This document shows, piece after piece, positions 8,947 to 18,687 of a DNA stretch of 64,000 nt (positions within the stretch are counted from its first letter, which is position 1; the number at the start of each line of letters is the position of its first letter). Position numbers and translations under genes: made by a program. Below the pieces are notes generated by a model. The model made no database searches. It had not been told where the DNA came from and saw only the letters and a list, made by a program, of their open reading frames with translations. Source of the stretch: Woeseiaceae bacterium (lineage in GTDB: Bacteria; Pseudomonadota; Gammaproteobacteria; Steroidobacterales; Woeseiaceae); NCBI GenBank assembly GCA_021773115.1, contig JAJFKS010000028.1:248001-312000 (forward strand). The letters are read 5' to 3'.

Positions 8947-10137
8947 GTGCTTTCGATCGCAAGCGTCTGTCGCGGCCTGCCGGGTCCTGATGATCCGACG
9001 AGCGGCATATTTGTATTGCGGCGTCTCGCCGCCATGTCGAAACTATCAACTGTTAGGGTTATACAACCGATTCCGTGGTTTCCTTGCGTCGCGCCATTAC
9101 CAGCTTGGGCGAAAACCGCTAGTCACGAAGCGGGCGGATTGAGCATTAATCACACGCCGATGTTCTATGTGCCGAAGTTTCTCAAATATCTTGACGGGAT
9201 GTGGTTGTATCGCGCAGTGCTTGGCAAATTATCACATTTGAAGGATGCGCATGGGCTGGACGTGATTGACGCACATTTCGGTTATCCGGAAGGCGTCGGC
9301 GCATTCCATGCGGCGAGAAAATTGGGAGTTCCGTTGTTCGTAACGCTGCGGGGATTCGAGGCCGAATACATACGCAAGCCTGTTATTGGTTCCCAGATCA
9401 AGAATTTGATCAGAAATGCCGACGGATGCATTTGTGTAAGCCACTTCCTCAAAGACCTGGCGCTCGAGTGCGGCGCAGTCCCGGAAAAGACCACGGTCAT
9501 TCATAATGCAATTGACAAAGACCTGTTTTTTCCTGGAGATCAATCGTCGGCGAGATCTCGACTCGGTCTGCCGGCGGATATTCCGATCATTGTTACAGTC
9601 GGACACCTAATCTCGAGAAAACGACATCATGTGTTATTGAGCGCATTCTCCGAACTGCTGAAAGAGCGGTCTAACGCGAGGTTGCTCATTATTGGCGGCG
9701 AGAGTTTCGAACACGATTACCCACGCCAGTTGCGGAACCAGGTGGAGCACCTTGGCATTGGCAGATCGACAAATTTCCTTGGCAATGTCAGGGCCGACCG
9801 GGTTGCCGATTATCTCCGTGCAGCGGACCTGTTTGCTCTCGGTACACAGCGAGAAGGATGTTGTAACGCCGTGCTTGAGGCGCTCGCATGTGGATTACCT
9901 GTGGTCACTACACCGGTCGGAGACAATGCTGTTTTTGTGCAGGACAGCAAGAACGGTTTTATCGTGCCAGTCGACGACTGTTTGGCGATGGCGACGGCAC
10001 TTTCTGCCGCGCTAGGTCGTCAAGATTGGGATCGTGAAGGCATCGCTGCAAACCTGGGGGTGGGCAATTGGAATCGAGTCGCCGAGGAGGTGCTCGCTTT
10101 CTTCGAAAAGAGGATCGCGGCGATGGCAACGGATTGA
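8947..10137 (+). CDS. GT4-family glycosyltransferase
   Basis: This 396-residue GT-B glycosyltransferase has N-terminal VIDAHFGYPEGVGA, the domain-linker VIHNAIDKDLFFPG, a donor-domain start VTVGHLISRKRHH, and the E-x7-E segment TQREGCCNAVLEALACGLP. I place the start at GTG 8947, ten bases after GGAG inside the end of the amidotransferase gene. An earlier in-frame TTG at 8899 would add 16 residues that align with nothing in the family. It is the last gene of the + strand core run; the next gene converges from the opposite strand nine bases later. Confidence 0.88.
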   Translation: MLSIASVCRGLPGPDDPTSGIFVLRRLAAMSKLSTVRVIQPIPWFPCVAPLPAWAKTASHEAGGLSINHTPMFYVPKFLKYLDGMWLYRAVLGKLSHLKDAHGLDVIDAHFGYPEGVGAFHAARKLGVPLFVTLRGFEAEYIRKPVIGSQIKNLIRNADGCICVSHFLKDLALECGAVPEKTTVIHNAIDKDLFFPGDQSSARSRLGLPADIPIIVTVGHLISRKRHHVLLSAFSELLKERSNARLLIIGGESFEHDYPRQLRNQVEHLGIGRSTNFLGNVRADRVADYLRAADLFALGTQREGCCNAVLEALACGLPVVTTPVGDNAVFVQDSKNGFIVPVDDCLAMATALSAALGRQDWDREGIAANLGVGNWNRVAEEVLAFFEKRIAAMATD

Positions 10138-10146
10138 ATCGGTATT

Positions 10147-11031
10147 TCACTCAACCGATTGCTGAACATTTGTACCGGCGCTGGGTGCGAGCACGAAGAT
10201 GGATGTAAGCGTTGCAACTTGAGTTGCTGTCATTTCCGAAAAAGGCCTTTCCAAACTGATAGATGGAACGATATCCAACGTGGTCTTGTCGACGTAGGCG
10301 CGCTCTTTGACGACGTCAAATCCCGCATGTTCGAATATTCCCGGGTATTCATGATGCCTCAGCCGGTTTTCGCCACCCTTTATAAGAAAATTGATAAAGG
10401 CATGCTTGCGCCTGCTCCATTTCAGAAAGTTAATTCTTGAGACAGACTTGTCGCTAAATTCAAGGTGATCGGAGTTATCGATCAGATGAACCATTAGTCC
10501 TCCGGTGGCGAGTTTTGGGCGGAGGCTCGATAACAAATGAACGATATCTTCTGGCGGTACGTGCTCCATCACAGTTCGAGACAGGATCAGATCGATGGAA
10601 CCGTCACGTACCTGGGAAACATCGAAAGGTGACAGATAAGTGGCGGATATATCATCAGGTCCGTGAATATGTGAAAGTCGTTCTAAAAGGTCAGCACGGT
10701 CTTCCTTCAGGAATTCTAACGTCGCCTGAAACGTAATATCATCCATGTGCCGATTGAGGTCTGTCATATAGACATGTTCAGCACCTTCTATCGACAGCAT
10801 AATCGGTATTGCGGGAAACCAGCCAGTTCCGATTTCGAGTACCGTGCCACGTACAGGCCGATCAATCTCCTCGAGCTCAGATTTCATTTGGTCGAGGTTT
10901 TGCAGCGTATAGCGAAGATTTGCAGCATCAGGCTTGTAGCCAAAAACTCGGCGTTTGAGTAGACGCAGGCTTTGGCCAAACGGGACACGGGATAAAAACG
11001 ATTGTTTCAGTACTTGTAACCGCCAATCCAT
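10147..11031 (-). CDS. class I SAM-dependent methyltransferase
   Basis: This 294-residue protein has a Rossmann-like methyltransferase domain: motif I is VLEIGTGWFP near residue 65, followed by the acidic motif II in MTDLNRHMDD and the motif IV/V stretch DLILSRTVMEHVPPEDI. Family-level function is transfer of a methyl group from SAM; the acceptor, probably a sugar of the polysaccharide, cannot be read from the sequence. It is transcribed against the core operon and its stop faces that of the glycosyltransferase. A short inverted repeat (AATCGGT at 10137, ACCGATT at 10154) spans the junction but has no T-run. The 158 bases upstream to 11189 hold no gene and no clear signal. Confidence 0.8.
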   Translation of the reverse strand: MDWRLQVLKQSFLSRVPFGQSLRLLKRRVFGYKPDAANLRYTLQNLDQMKSELEEIDRPVRGTVLEIGTGWFPAIPIMLSIEGAEHVYMTDLNRHMDDITFQATLEFLKEDRADLLERLSHIHGPDDISATYLSPFDVSQVRDGSIDLILSRTVMEHVPPEDIVHLLSSLRPKLATGGLMVHLIDNSDHLEFSDKSVSRINFLKWSRRKHAFINFLIKGGENRLRHHEYPGIFEHAGFDVVKERAYVDKTTLDIVPSISLERPFSEMTATQVATLTSIFVLAPSAGTNVQQSVE

Positions 11032-11189
11032 AATTCAATTACCAGCACGCCCCGGGTCGATCGGCAGTGGTCTGCCGCCTCGCCAGTTTGTATGCCCCTC
11101 AGCTATGAGCGATATAGATATTCGATGAATGGGCCAGTATATGCGCGCAGAAGAATTGCGCAACAGCTCTCGGGCAGCCTCAATTTCGC

Positions 11190-12200
11190 TTATGGAGGAC
11201 TCGGCGTCAAATTTGTCGGGCTTCGTGGCCGGGGTCCAGAATCAGGAGCGGCAATTGGTTGCGTTGAAACGATCAGCTCATCTATCCACGTTTTTGCAGT
11301 AACTCCCGACCGCCCGGAGTTGCCACTAAGGCCAGTCATGTACGGTGTAAAAGTCAAGTTGTTGAAACCCTCACTTTGACCCTCTGAAGAACCACAGGAG
11401 TTGGCATTGCAGCTGATGGGCATTTGCGGCGCGCGTATAAATTGCTGATAGGTCGAGGAGCCCTCGCGCGTAATCCATGCCTCGATCATGCTGTTTGGCT
11501 GGTCCCAGGTGCCGACCGAAATTTTGTAGTAAAACGTTAACCATTCATTCGCCGGAATATAGAGGCAGGTATTTGCAGATGTCTGACCGTACTCACACGG
11601 AAAGTCACCTTGCTGCAACAACAAGGGTGGACTTTCAGTATGCCGAGATCCATCCAGCGTGGTCCATGCGTGCACGCTGCCGCAATTCGTATACATGGTA
11701 ATGATGTTGCTGTTGTAGTAATTCCACGTCGCCAACTCAATCCCACCGCAGGTGGTCTGATTCTGATGAAAAATTACCGTCTTGAATCCCGGCGTGTCCC
11801 ATGTGTTATTCAGCATTTCCGAAGAAAATCGCTGTCTGAACTGCACGTAAAAGGTCGAGCCCTGACCAAAAAGTTGGCCAAGACCATCGTTGCTGGTTGG
11901 AGACCAACTGCCGGCAAGATTGGCGCCCGAATGCGGCGGTGGCGGCAAGTCAAATCTTAGCGAACCACCACCCGAAGTTTTGACACTCGCGTCGAGTCCA
12001 GCCCGATAATTTCCCGAGCCATCCGGATGTAAGTTGTCGCCCCGGACGATATCCGAGGTTTCGTTGTCGAATCCTATGCACCTGAGTACACCGGGAGCCG
12101 AACAGCGGCTAGCGAAATCCGCCTCGGATTCCTGTGCACCTGCGGCGGATAGTGCGCCTATGGGCATCGTAATTATTGCAAATAGCAAAAAGCGTTTCAT
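11190..12200 (-). CDS. secreted beta-rich (jelly-roll-like) protein, function unknown
   Basis: The 336-residue product has a clear signal peptide (MKRFLLFAIITMPIGALSAA then AQES). The mature part is rich in Trp, Tyr, Ser and Asn, with alternating strands such as STFYVQFRQRF and a late KTWIDELIVST strand. This resembles concanavalin-like or polysaccharide-lyase jelly rolls, but no catalytic residues can be assigned. It ends in a short proline-rich tail (SPTNLTPSPP) that looks like the start of a fibronectin type III linker cut short. It lies ten bases downstream of the kelch-like gene and is probably co-transcribed with it. Binding or trimming of the exported polysaccharide is a guess. Confidence 0.65.
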   Translation of the reverse strand: MKRFLLFAIITMPIGALSAAGAQESEADFASRCSAPGVLRCIGFDNETSDIVRGDNLHPDGSGNYRAGLDASVKTSGGGSLRFDLPPPPHSGANLAGSWSPTSNDGLGQLFGQGSTFYVQFRQRFSSEMLNNTWDTPGFKTVIFHQNQTTCGGIELATWNYYNSNIITMYTNCGSVHAWTTLDGSRHTESPPLLLQQGDFPCEYGQTSANTCLYIPANEWLTFYYKISVGTWDQPNSMIEAWITREGSSTYQQFIRAPQMPISCNANSCGSSEGQSEGFNNLTFTPYMTGLSGNSGRSGVTAKTWIDELIVSTQPIAAPDSGPRPRSPTNLTPSPP

Positions 12201-12210
12201 CGAGGTCCCT

Positions 12211-13380
12211 CTATTCAGCGGTTAGGTCTAACGGCGCATTTGGGCGCACAAAATCACCAGCCGAAGCTTTAAATACATATATGTCATCGTCCACGTCATT
12301 GGCGACAACGAACACTCCGGAAGCGGGCGAATACCTCCACCGTCCGTGGGTTCCATTTCTTACGGAAGTCGGTCCTCCCGAAAAACTCAATACCGACCAC
12401 TGATTGGTACCCAAATCCAGAGAATAAACATTGCTGCCGGAGTCTTCGCTCCAGGCGAGGAATTTGCCAGTCGTCGGGTCAAAGTCCAGACCGGGATACG
12501 CCGCGTTCACGATCGCTCCGCCGCCACTTGTCGATAGCGTTCGCATATCATAATCACTGCCGGAGTCGATGTCGTAGGCATACACCATGCCGCGTCCTTG
12601 TACCACGTCGTGACCGGTAATTACGAATTGCCTGCGGATCGGGTCAATAGTACCGACCATGTGATAGCCAATCGTAACTTGGTCACTGCTAAGTCTCACG
12701 TAGGCGTCGCTCGACGCATCATACGAATACAGGTGTCGCCTGTCGTGCAGGTATATTAGCCCCGATGTTGAATCGTACGCAGTCATCATTCCGGCATCGC
12801 CAGCGGGAATGGGACCGGACGGATTCTTCCGTTCCCATTGCTCAGTTTGAAAATCGTACATCCACGTGTCGCTGCCAAAGTTTCCGGCACCGCACGAGAG
12901 CGAGCCACCGAAAACGAACATCTTGTCAAGGTTCGTGACATATTCGATTCCGTCGTATGTATGGCGACTGTTGGGTTGAGTACCATTTGCGATCGCAGGA
13001 GTGCAACTTGAGGCTGTCGGAAGTCCAGGATCTGTCAAACGTTCGAGCGTCAGCGAATCGAGATTGAAGGCGTATAGCTCGTTTCCAAAGTAGTCGTTGT
13101 GTCCGCCGCCCCAGACGATCAATCTATTACGTCTTGAGTCGAATACTCCACCATTCCATGCTCCGGTAATCGACCAACACCCTGAATTACCCAGAACTTG
13201 AGGAAATCCGTTTTCCCCGGCGCAAACTGCGCGAATTTTTGTATTTGGTATGGACTGCCAGCCTTGATTAAAAGTCGGAAGCACTGCCTCCGCAGCTGGC
13301 AGGGCCGCCGGCAGCGCAGTTAGAAATAACGCTACAAATGCCGACCAAGTCTTGTACTTAACTAAAGATATTGAGCTCAT
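12211..13380 (-). CDS. secreted kelch/beta-propeller-like protein
   Basis: This 389-residue protein has a signal peptide (residues 1-30, ending ALPAAEA) and repeated blades. Kelch-type hallmarks include VWGGGHNDYFGNELYAFNLD, FVFGGSLSCGAGNFGSDTWM and TNQWSVLSF: paired glycines followed by Tyr and Trp six or so residues later. Such propellers bind carbohydrate or protein, or form galactose-oxidase-type enzymes, but no copper site can be pointed to. The C-terminus is the abrupt FN3-linker-like PNAPLDLTAE, echoing the tail of the downstream gene. The 270 bases upstream (13381-13650) hold no gene; they must carry the promoter, but I see no convincing boxes. Confidence 0.7.
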   Translation of the reverse strand: MSSISLVKYKTWSAFVALFLTALPAALPAAEAVLPTFNQGWQSIPNTKIRAVCAGENGFPQVLGNSGCWSITGAWNGGVFDSRRNRLIVWGGGHNDYFGNELYAFNLDSLTLERLTDPGLPTASSCTPAIANGTQPNSRHTYDGIEYVTNLDKMFVFGGSLSCGAGNFGSDTWMYDFQTEQWERKNPSGPIPAGDAGMMTAYDSTSGLIYLHDRRHLYSYDASSDAYVRLSSDQVTIGYHMVGTIDPIRRQFVITGHDVVQGRGMVYAYDIDSGSDYDMRTLSTSGGGAIVNAAYPGLDFDPTTGKFLAWSEDSGSNVYSLDLGTNQWSVLSFSGGPTSVRNGTHGRWRYSPASGVFVVANDVDDDIYVFKASAGDFVRPNAPLDLTAE

Positions 13381-13650
13381 GAGATTTTGGGTTCGTCGCT
13401 AAAAGGGGTTTGTCCGTATAATTTCCCGGTAATTACGTTGACTGATTCGCCGGAATGCCTTTCGATTTGTACACACAGTCTGCAGACAGAATAGTGACGA
13501 AGGTCACGTTTTACCAGATGTCGCAATTCACAGACATGGGGGGGAGTTTCGGCGCGGCCAAAAATGAATGCTGCGATGCCTAACCAACGCGGTTAATCCA
13601 GACCAATTGGACTGCTTGCTGCATCTTTTGAACACGACGGAATACCCACT

Positions 13651-14541
13651 TCATGTGCGTCGGTAAACAGCTAACAGGCAGTGTTCGGGATAGGTGAGTT
13701 TGGATCTCAGAAACAAATTGCGCATCGAGATTTCCAAAGAGTTCAGCCACAGGTATTTAGTGAATACGCTGCAGTCGTCCAGTTTAGCGAAGAAAACTTC
13801 CTCAAATTGTGCGTTTACAAACAGTCGAGTTAAATCTTTTCGAGTATTCATGCGATAAACGGTTGGGAACGTATCCTGTTCCTCCGAATCCCAAATGAGT
13901 CGTTTAAGTCGGTTATGCAATGCGAATGGCACTATAGACGCGATTATGCTGATTGGCGCCCATTTCCATGGCGTATAAATCACGACCAGTCCGCCGGACG
14001 TTGTTAGTTCTTCGAGTTTGCTAACACATGCATCCGCGTTAACAACGTGTTCGGCAACCATTCGCAAGGTAACAAGGTTAAATTTCTTGTCCGTCTGAAA
14101 GTCCTCGATGACTCCCTGAAAACGATCTGAAAGCAAATCGTTTTGATGAACGTTATCATCAGGATCGATTCCTACCAACGATTCAGCGCGCGCCGCAAGT
14201 CGCCGGGCTCCGTCATGATTCGAAGGGAACAAGTCCCGACCGCAGCCGACGTCCAGCCAGTTCGAATCATCGTGGACCATTTTGGATATCAGGCACTCAT
14301 AGGAATCGTCTGCAGAAGCGAAGTGTCGTCGATATCGGAGCGCAGGGCTAGGTCCCATCGTGTCAAAAGGCCCGTATTTCTCGCGGACATAGGTGTCAAG
14401 TTCCGATGAAGAAAGAATCAAATGTAGCGAATCAACCTCGGGGGCTCGGATCTTGAACTTCGCTTCGGCGACCAATCCCGTACTCCTTATCACGCTGACG
14501 CGTCGAATAGTTCCTATGGTAACTGGACACCGGTTGCACAT
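13651..14541 (-). CDS. class I SAM-dependent methyltransferase
   Basis: This 296-residue methyltransferase has motif I NWLDVGCGRDLFPS near residue 96, acidic LVGIDPDD after it, and FNLVTLRMVAEHV in the motif IV region, followed by the motif VI-like TSGGLVVIYTPWKW. It probably methylates a sugar or lipid-linked intermediate. The annotated start at 14541 gives a Cys-rich N-terminus (MCNRCPV) without homology expectation, so a shorter start is possible. The C-terminal 100 residues contain a hydrophobic stretch (ISIIASIVPFALHNRLK) suggesting membrane association. It is divergent from the glycosyltransferase at 14676, with 134 bases between. Confidence 0.75.
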   Translation of the reverse strand: MCNRCPVTIGTIRRVSVIRSTGLVAEAKFKIRAPEVDSLHLILSSSELDTYVREKYGPFDTMGPSPALRYRRHFASADDSYECLISKMVHDDSNWLDVGCGRDLFPSNHDGARRLAARAESLVGIDPDDNVHQNDLLSDRFQGVIEDFQTDKKFNLVTLRMVAEHVVNADACVSKLEELTTSGGLVVIYTPWKWAPISIIASIVPFALHNRLKRLIWDSEEQDTFPTVYRMNTRKDLTRLFVNAQFEEVFFAKLDDCSVFTKYLWLNSLEISMRNLFLRSKLTYPEHCLLAVYRRT

Positions 14542-14675
14542 AAAGAAATATCCGACAAGAATCCGTCAGAGGACCATTTCCAGTGCCACTGCATCTACGA
14601 TTGGTATAGAGTTCGGCTCATACACCCACTACAATCCGTCGCTTCCAAGAATTGAATCCGCCGGTACGGTTTGCT

Positions 14676-15872
14676 ATGAAAATTCTTTACCACCATCGAA
14701 CTCTTGGCGACGGGGCCGAGGGCATTCATATACGAGAAATGGTATCGGCATTTCGACGCCTCGGCCACGATGTTCGTGTCGTAGCGCTTGTCGGCGAGGA
14801 AGCAACGACAACGAGTGGACAGGCAGGTCAGAGCAAAAAATCGTTTTGGAATACCATCAGCCGGTGGATACCTGGCAGGGTCTACGAAATTTTTGAGATC
14901 GCTTACAATTTTTTCGCAAGGCGCGCTGTTCGCCAAGCTATCAAAGACTATAGGCCTGACTTTATTTTTGATCGTTACAACTGCTATTCGATTGGCGCCA
15001 TAGACGCTGCGCGCAACGCTGGCGTTCCCGTGATCTTGGAGGTAAATGCCCCGGTCGCTCATGAGAGATCGCAATACGAGGAAAAATTGCCTCTTAAATT
15101 TCCGAAGTTAGCACTCAAATATGAGCGCCGTATCTTGACGTCTGTCGATCACCTTTACACGGTCTCGACACCTCTGCGAACGTTCCTCATTGAAGAAAGA
15201 GGGGTGCCGGGCGACCGGGTGACCGTGATCCCCAACGGCGCGAACCCTGAGTCGTTTGATCCAAGCGTCGCTGGGTCCATGGTTCGAAGTCGATTCGCTT
15301 CGGAAAACGATATAGTCATTGGATTCGTCGGTATTCTCAGGCCGTGGCATGGCATCGATATTCTTCTGGCAGCGTTCGCGTGTCTGGTAGGTGAGCGATG
15401 GCCTGTCCGTCTCCTGATTGTCGGTGATGGACCCATCGAGTCAGAGCTTCGAGAAGAGGCTCAGCGACTCGACGTCGGTGACCGTGTGACATTTACCGGG
15501 CGCGTGCCGCATGCAGAGATGGCAAGCTATGTGGCCGCCATGGACATAGCGGTAAGTCCGCGCGCAACATTTTACGCGTCTCCCATGAAGATCCTGGAAT
15601 ACATGGCAATGGGGGTTCCGACAGTTGGACCCAGGATGCCGAATATAGAAGACATCGTGCGGGACGGGCACGATGGTCTGCTTTTCACACCTGAGAACAT
15701 TGAGTCTCTTGCAGGTGCGCTAAGGCGACTAGTCGAAGACAACGCGCTCAGGCAGTCCATTGGGCAGAATGCGAGGCAAAGTATCGAGACTAATCTCAAC
15801 TGGGCGAATAACGCGCGCCGCGTCGTCGATATCGCTGAGGATCTAATTCGCTCAAAGCCAGTCGACGACTGA
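14676..15872 (+). CDS. GT4-family glycosyltransferase
   Basis: This 398-residue GT-B enzyme has the N-terminal GDGAEGIHIREMVSAFRRLGH loop, linker VIPNGANPESFDP, donor-domain start IGFVGILRPWHGID, and the segment YASPMKILEYMAMGVPTVGP, where the E-x7-E motif normally sits. The start is ATG 14676 (protein MKILYHHRTL); a TTG at 14652 is an in-frame alternative. It is followed after two bases by a polysaccharide deacetylase, so the two form a small operon. Acceptor and donor sugars are unknown. Confidence 0.87.
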   Translation: MKILYHHRTLGDGAEGIHIREMVSAFRRLGHDVRVVALVGEEATTTSGQAGQSKKSFWNTISRWIPGRVYEIFEIAYNFFARRAVRQAIKDYRPDFIFDRYNCYSIGAIDAARNAGVPVILEVNAPVAHERSQYEEKLPLKFPKLALKYERRILTSVDHLYTVSTPLRTFLIEERGVPGDRVTVIPNGANPESFDPSVAGSMVRSRFASENDIVIGFVGILRPWHGIDILLAAFACLVGERWPVRLLIVGDGPIESELREEAQRLDVGDRVTFTGRVPHAEMASYVAAMDIAVSPRATFYASPMKILEYMAMGVPTVGPRMPNIEDIVRDGHDGLLFTPENIESLAGALRRLVEDNALRQSIGQNARQSIETNLNWANNARRVVDIAEDLIRSKPVDD

Positions 15873-15874
15873 CT

Positions 15875-16846
15875 ATGATCATGAAGCGTATTCCGCGTGC
15901 TGCGTTGAGAATGCTATCGCCGCCAGGACGACGAGCCCGATTGATGATTCTCACCTTTCACCAGGTTCCCGGTGAATCGGACCCTATCCAGAAAGACGTA
16001 CCACACGCAGCGATATTCGCGCGGCAAATGGAATGGTTGGCGGAATTTTGCACTGTATTGCCCCTTTCGGAGGCCGTGAAACGCCTACGTGAAGGCACTC
16101 TCCCATCCTCTGCCGCCTGTATCACTTTCGACGATGGTTACGCCGACAATCTGACGGTCGCTGCGCCGATCCTGAAGGAGCTGGGTCTGCCGGCAACATT
16201 CTTCATCACCGTTGGCGCAGTCGAGCAAGGCATCATGTGGAACGACCTCGTTATCGAAGGCATTCGCCAGGCAAGAGGAGATCTGGATCTGAAGGACATT
16301 GGGTATGGTCATCACAGGCTGGTCGACGAAGCCGCTCAGCGAGATTCCGTCCGGCGTGTGATCAGTCAACTAAAATACCAACCTCTGGAAGAGCGGCTCT
16401 CAATTGCCAAACGGATTTTTTCGCGCGCAGCCAGCGACGAGGCGCCACCTCGACTTATGATGACAGAAGAACAAGTTTCAGAACTGTGTGTTCTGGGTTT
16501 CGATATTGGTGCCCACACAGTCAATCATCCGATTCTCATGGAACTTCCACAAGATGATGCTCGTCGTGAGATTGAGGCCAGCCGTGATTGGGTAACCAGC
16601 GTTACAGGCCGGCCTCCCGAATCTTTCGCGTATCCGAATGGCCGACCGAACACGGATTTTAACTCTGAGCATGAATCTATGGTACGAGAGGCCGGATTCT
16701 CGCTGGCAGTGAGTACTCGCTGGTCTAGCGCAACATCGACCAGCTCGCAATTCTCGTTGCCGCGAATCGCACCATGGGAGCAGCAGCGATTGGGTTTTTG
16801 GTTGCGCCTTGCGAAAACCACGGCTCGCAGTTATGTCGGCAGGTAA
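15875..16846 (+). CDS. polysaccharide deacetylase, NodB fold
   Basis: The 323-residue protein carries the canonical NodB motifs: ITFDDGYADN near residue 90 (catalytic base and metal Asp) and the metal His pair in GAHTVNHPIL near residue 212. There is also a late SFAYPNGRPN motif. It has no signal peptide, so it may act on a lipid-linked precursor in the cytoplasm, or be delivered by a non-classical N-terminus. It differs from the DUF3473-type deacetylase at 391, so the locus has two deacetylation steps. ATG 15875 follows the glycosyltransferase stop by two bases; ATG 15881 is an alternative. Confidence 0.87.
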   Translation: MIMKRIPRAALRMLSPPGRRARLMILTFHQVPGESDPIQKDVPHAAIFARQMEWLAEFCTVLPLSEAVKRLREGTLPSSAACITFDDGYADNLTVAAPILKELGLPATFFITVGAVEQGIMWNDLVIEGIRQARGDLDLKDIGYGHHRLVDEAAQRDSVRRVISQLKYQPLEERLSIAKRIFSRAASDEAPPRLMMTEEQVSELCVLGFDIGAHTVNHPILMELPQDDARREIEASRDWVTSVTGRPPESFAYPNGRPNTDFNSEHESMVREAGFSLAVSTRWSSATSTSSQFSLPRIAPWEQQRLGFWLRLAKTTARSYVGR

Positions 16847-16872
16847 ATCATTGCAATTCCGCCAGCCTTCCG

Positions 16873-18687
16873 TCACGACCGGTCAATATGGTGCGCCATC
16901 CAGGCCTCGAGCATAGCGAGAACCCAAATAGCGTAACCGTAGTAGGACGGATGACCGTGATGATGCTTTTCGATCAGCTCATCAATGAACTCAGCGGAGA
17001 TAATTTGACGCTTTTTCAGGTCCGCCAAATGCGAATATATGAGGTCACGAAGACCGGCGTCAGTTTTGAGCCAAATACCAAATGGCAACCCGAAGCCGTG
17101 TTTCTTTTTTTCAATAATTTCACCAGGCAAAAAGTCCCTTACAGCCCGTTTAAAAAAATGGCGCAGATCCATGCCTTTGATCTTCATCCCGGGCGGTATT
17201 TGGGTCGACAAATTAACGACCGCCGGATGCAACATTGGGTAAGTTACCCGGACGCCGGCTAACTCGCACATTGTGTTGACCTTTCGCAGGTCATTGTCCG
17301 CCAGCGTGAATCGCCAGTCGTACCAGAGCATACGCTCGAGCAAGTCTTCTGTCGGCGCGGAATTCCAGACTTCGGCCATCAGCCGCGTCGGACTGCTCCT
17401 ATCAATCGTGGCCGCAAAATCGGCATGCAGCATTCGCTCGCCACCCTCACGATAGACGAAATTCCAGGATTCGAAGCGCTCCGGTAACGGGATCAACGCC
17501 TGATCGACATAACTTCTGGCTTTTCTCAGTGGTGTAATTTTGCTGTCCGGTGAAATTGCCCGTGCAGCGGGTTCCACGATGCCGTGGCGAAGCCAGCGCG
17601 GCAGCCTAAAATAAGTTTCGAAGATGCGCTGGCGGAGATATCGCTCGTTGCCGCCAAAAAGTTCGTCTCCGCCATCTCCGGCTAGAACGTGTGTTACGCC
17701 ATTGTCTGCCGCCAACTTCGCACAGAAGTAGGTCGGCGCTGCTGACGAATTACCGAATGGTTCGTCATAAGCAGCGGCGATGCGTGGAAATGCATCGACA
17801 ACGTCTGCCGGCGTCATTTGGTATTCGAATCCCTTACAGCCGAAGTGTTGGTTGGCGATACGAGCGAACTTCAATTCGTCGTAATCCGCTTCACCGAAAC
17901 CAACGGTAAACGTTTTTACGGGTTGATCAAGCACACTGGATAGAGTTCCGGCCACGCTGGAGCTGTCAAGCCCGCCGCTCAGGAAAGCCCCTGTAGGTTC
18001 ATCCAGGCCGCTGTCGTCGACCGCACGCTCAAGTCCGGCACGCAGGCCGGCCCTGAGCTGCGAAAAATCGCGATTGCCCGCATAGTTGTAGCTTGGTTGC
18101 CAATATCGTTCCAGCCGACAACGCCCGCTTTCGCACAACAGAACAGTAGCTGGCGGCAGCTTTCTAATGCTTTCGTAAACGGTTTCGGGCGCTGGCACCA
18201 TATGCATGAAAAGAAAGTCATAAAAAGCTTGGTGGCGCAGTTTCCTTTCCATGTTCGGGAAGCCAGCGACGTCGTTTGCGGAATTGCCGAACGTTAGACT
18301 CCTGCCATTCCAAGAGTACGTCATCTTTTCGACGCCCATGCGATCGACAGCGATTAGAGCGATCTCAACATTAGGATCCAGAATCGCGAGGGCAAATGAG
18401 CCTTCTATCTCGTCGAGCAGCCTGCTGCCCACATCACGATATCTTGTCAGCATCAACGACAACATTCGTCGTGACTCTCCCGGAACGATTGCTTTATTCC
18501 GGAAGATCGGCCATCCCGCAATCCCAATGTGCAAGCCATTCTCTGAGAGCGAGTGAGTAGCGCGGCACATCGCGGCTGTCGATCCGCCATTATCCGGCAC
18601 ATCAACATCGTTGCCAGCATATTGCGCATACTCCACCTGCTGTTCGGCGTGAATATGTGGAGCGAAGTAACCTAGAATACGTGACAT
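16873..18687 (-). CDS. asparagine synthase-like protein with Ser in place of the Cys nucleophile (third copy)
   Basis: This 604-residue protein has the two-domain architecture of asparagine synthetase B. The synthetase half is intact: ATP loop SGGLDSS at residues 237-243 and AGDGGDELFGGNERYL later. The N-terminus reads MSRILGYFAPH, with Ser at position 2 where the glutaminase Cys should be; RGPD- and NGEIYN-type motifs are also lost. It probably cannot hydrolyse glutamine and would need ammonia, a partner, or use another nucleophile. I chose Met at 18687 because this aligns with the family's N-terminus; an upstream in-frame Met at 18732 adds 15 unsupported residues. Confidence 0.82.
   Translation of the reverse strand: MSRILGYFAPHIHAEQQVEYAQYAGNDVDVPDNGGSTAAMCRATHSLSENGLHIGIAGWPIFRNKAIVPGESRRMLSLMLTRYRDVGSRLLDEIEGSFALAILDPNVEIALIAVDRMGVEKMTYSWNGRSLTFGNSANDVAGFPNMERKLRHQAFYDFLFMHMVPAPETVYESIRKLPPATVLLCESGRCRLERYWQPSYNYAGNRDFSQLRAGLRAGLERAVDDSGLDEPTGAFLSGGLDSSSVAGTLSSVLDQPVKTFTVGFGEADYDELKFARIANQHFGCKGFEYQMTPADVVDAFPRIAAAYDEPFGNSSAAPTYFCAKLAADNGVTHVLAGDGGDELFGGNERYLRQRIFETYFRLPRWLRHGIVEPAARAISPDSKITPLRKARSYVDQALIPLPERFESWNFVYREGGERMLHADFAATIDRSSPTRLMAEVWNSAPTEDLLERMLWYDWRFTLADNDLRKVNTMCELAGVRVTYPMLHPAVVNLSTQIPPGMKIKGMDLRHFFKRAVRDFLPGEIIEKKKHGFGLPFGIWLKTDAGLRDLIYSHLADLKKRQIISAEFIDELIEKHHHGHPSYYGYAIWVLAMLEAWMAHHIDRS

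Noticed and set aside
10137..10160. AATCGGT/ACCGATT inverted repeat as a terminator
   Set aside because: Seven-base arms and no T-run; too weak to list on its own.
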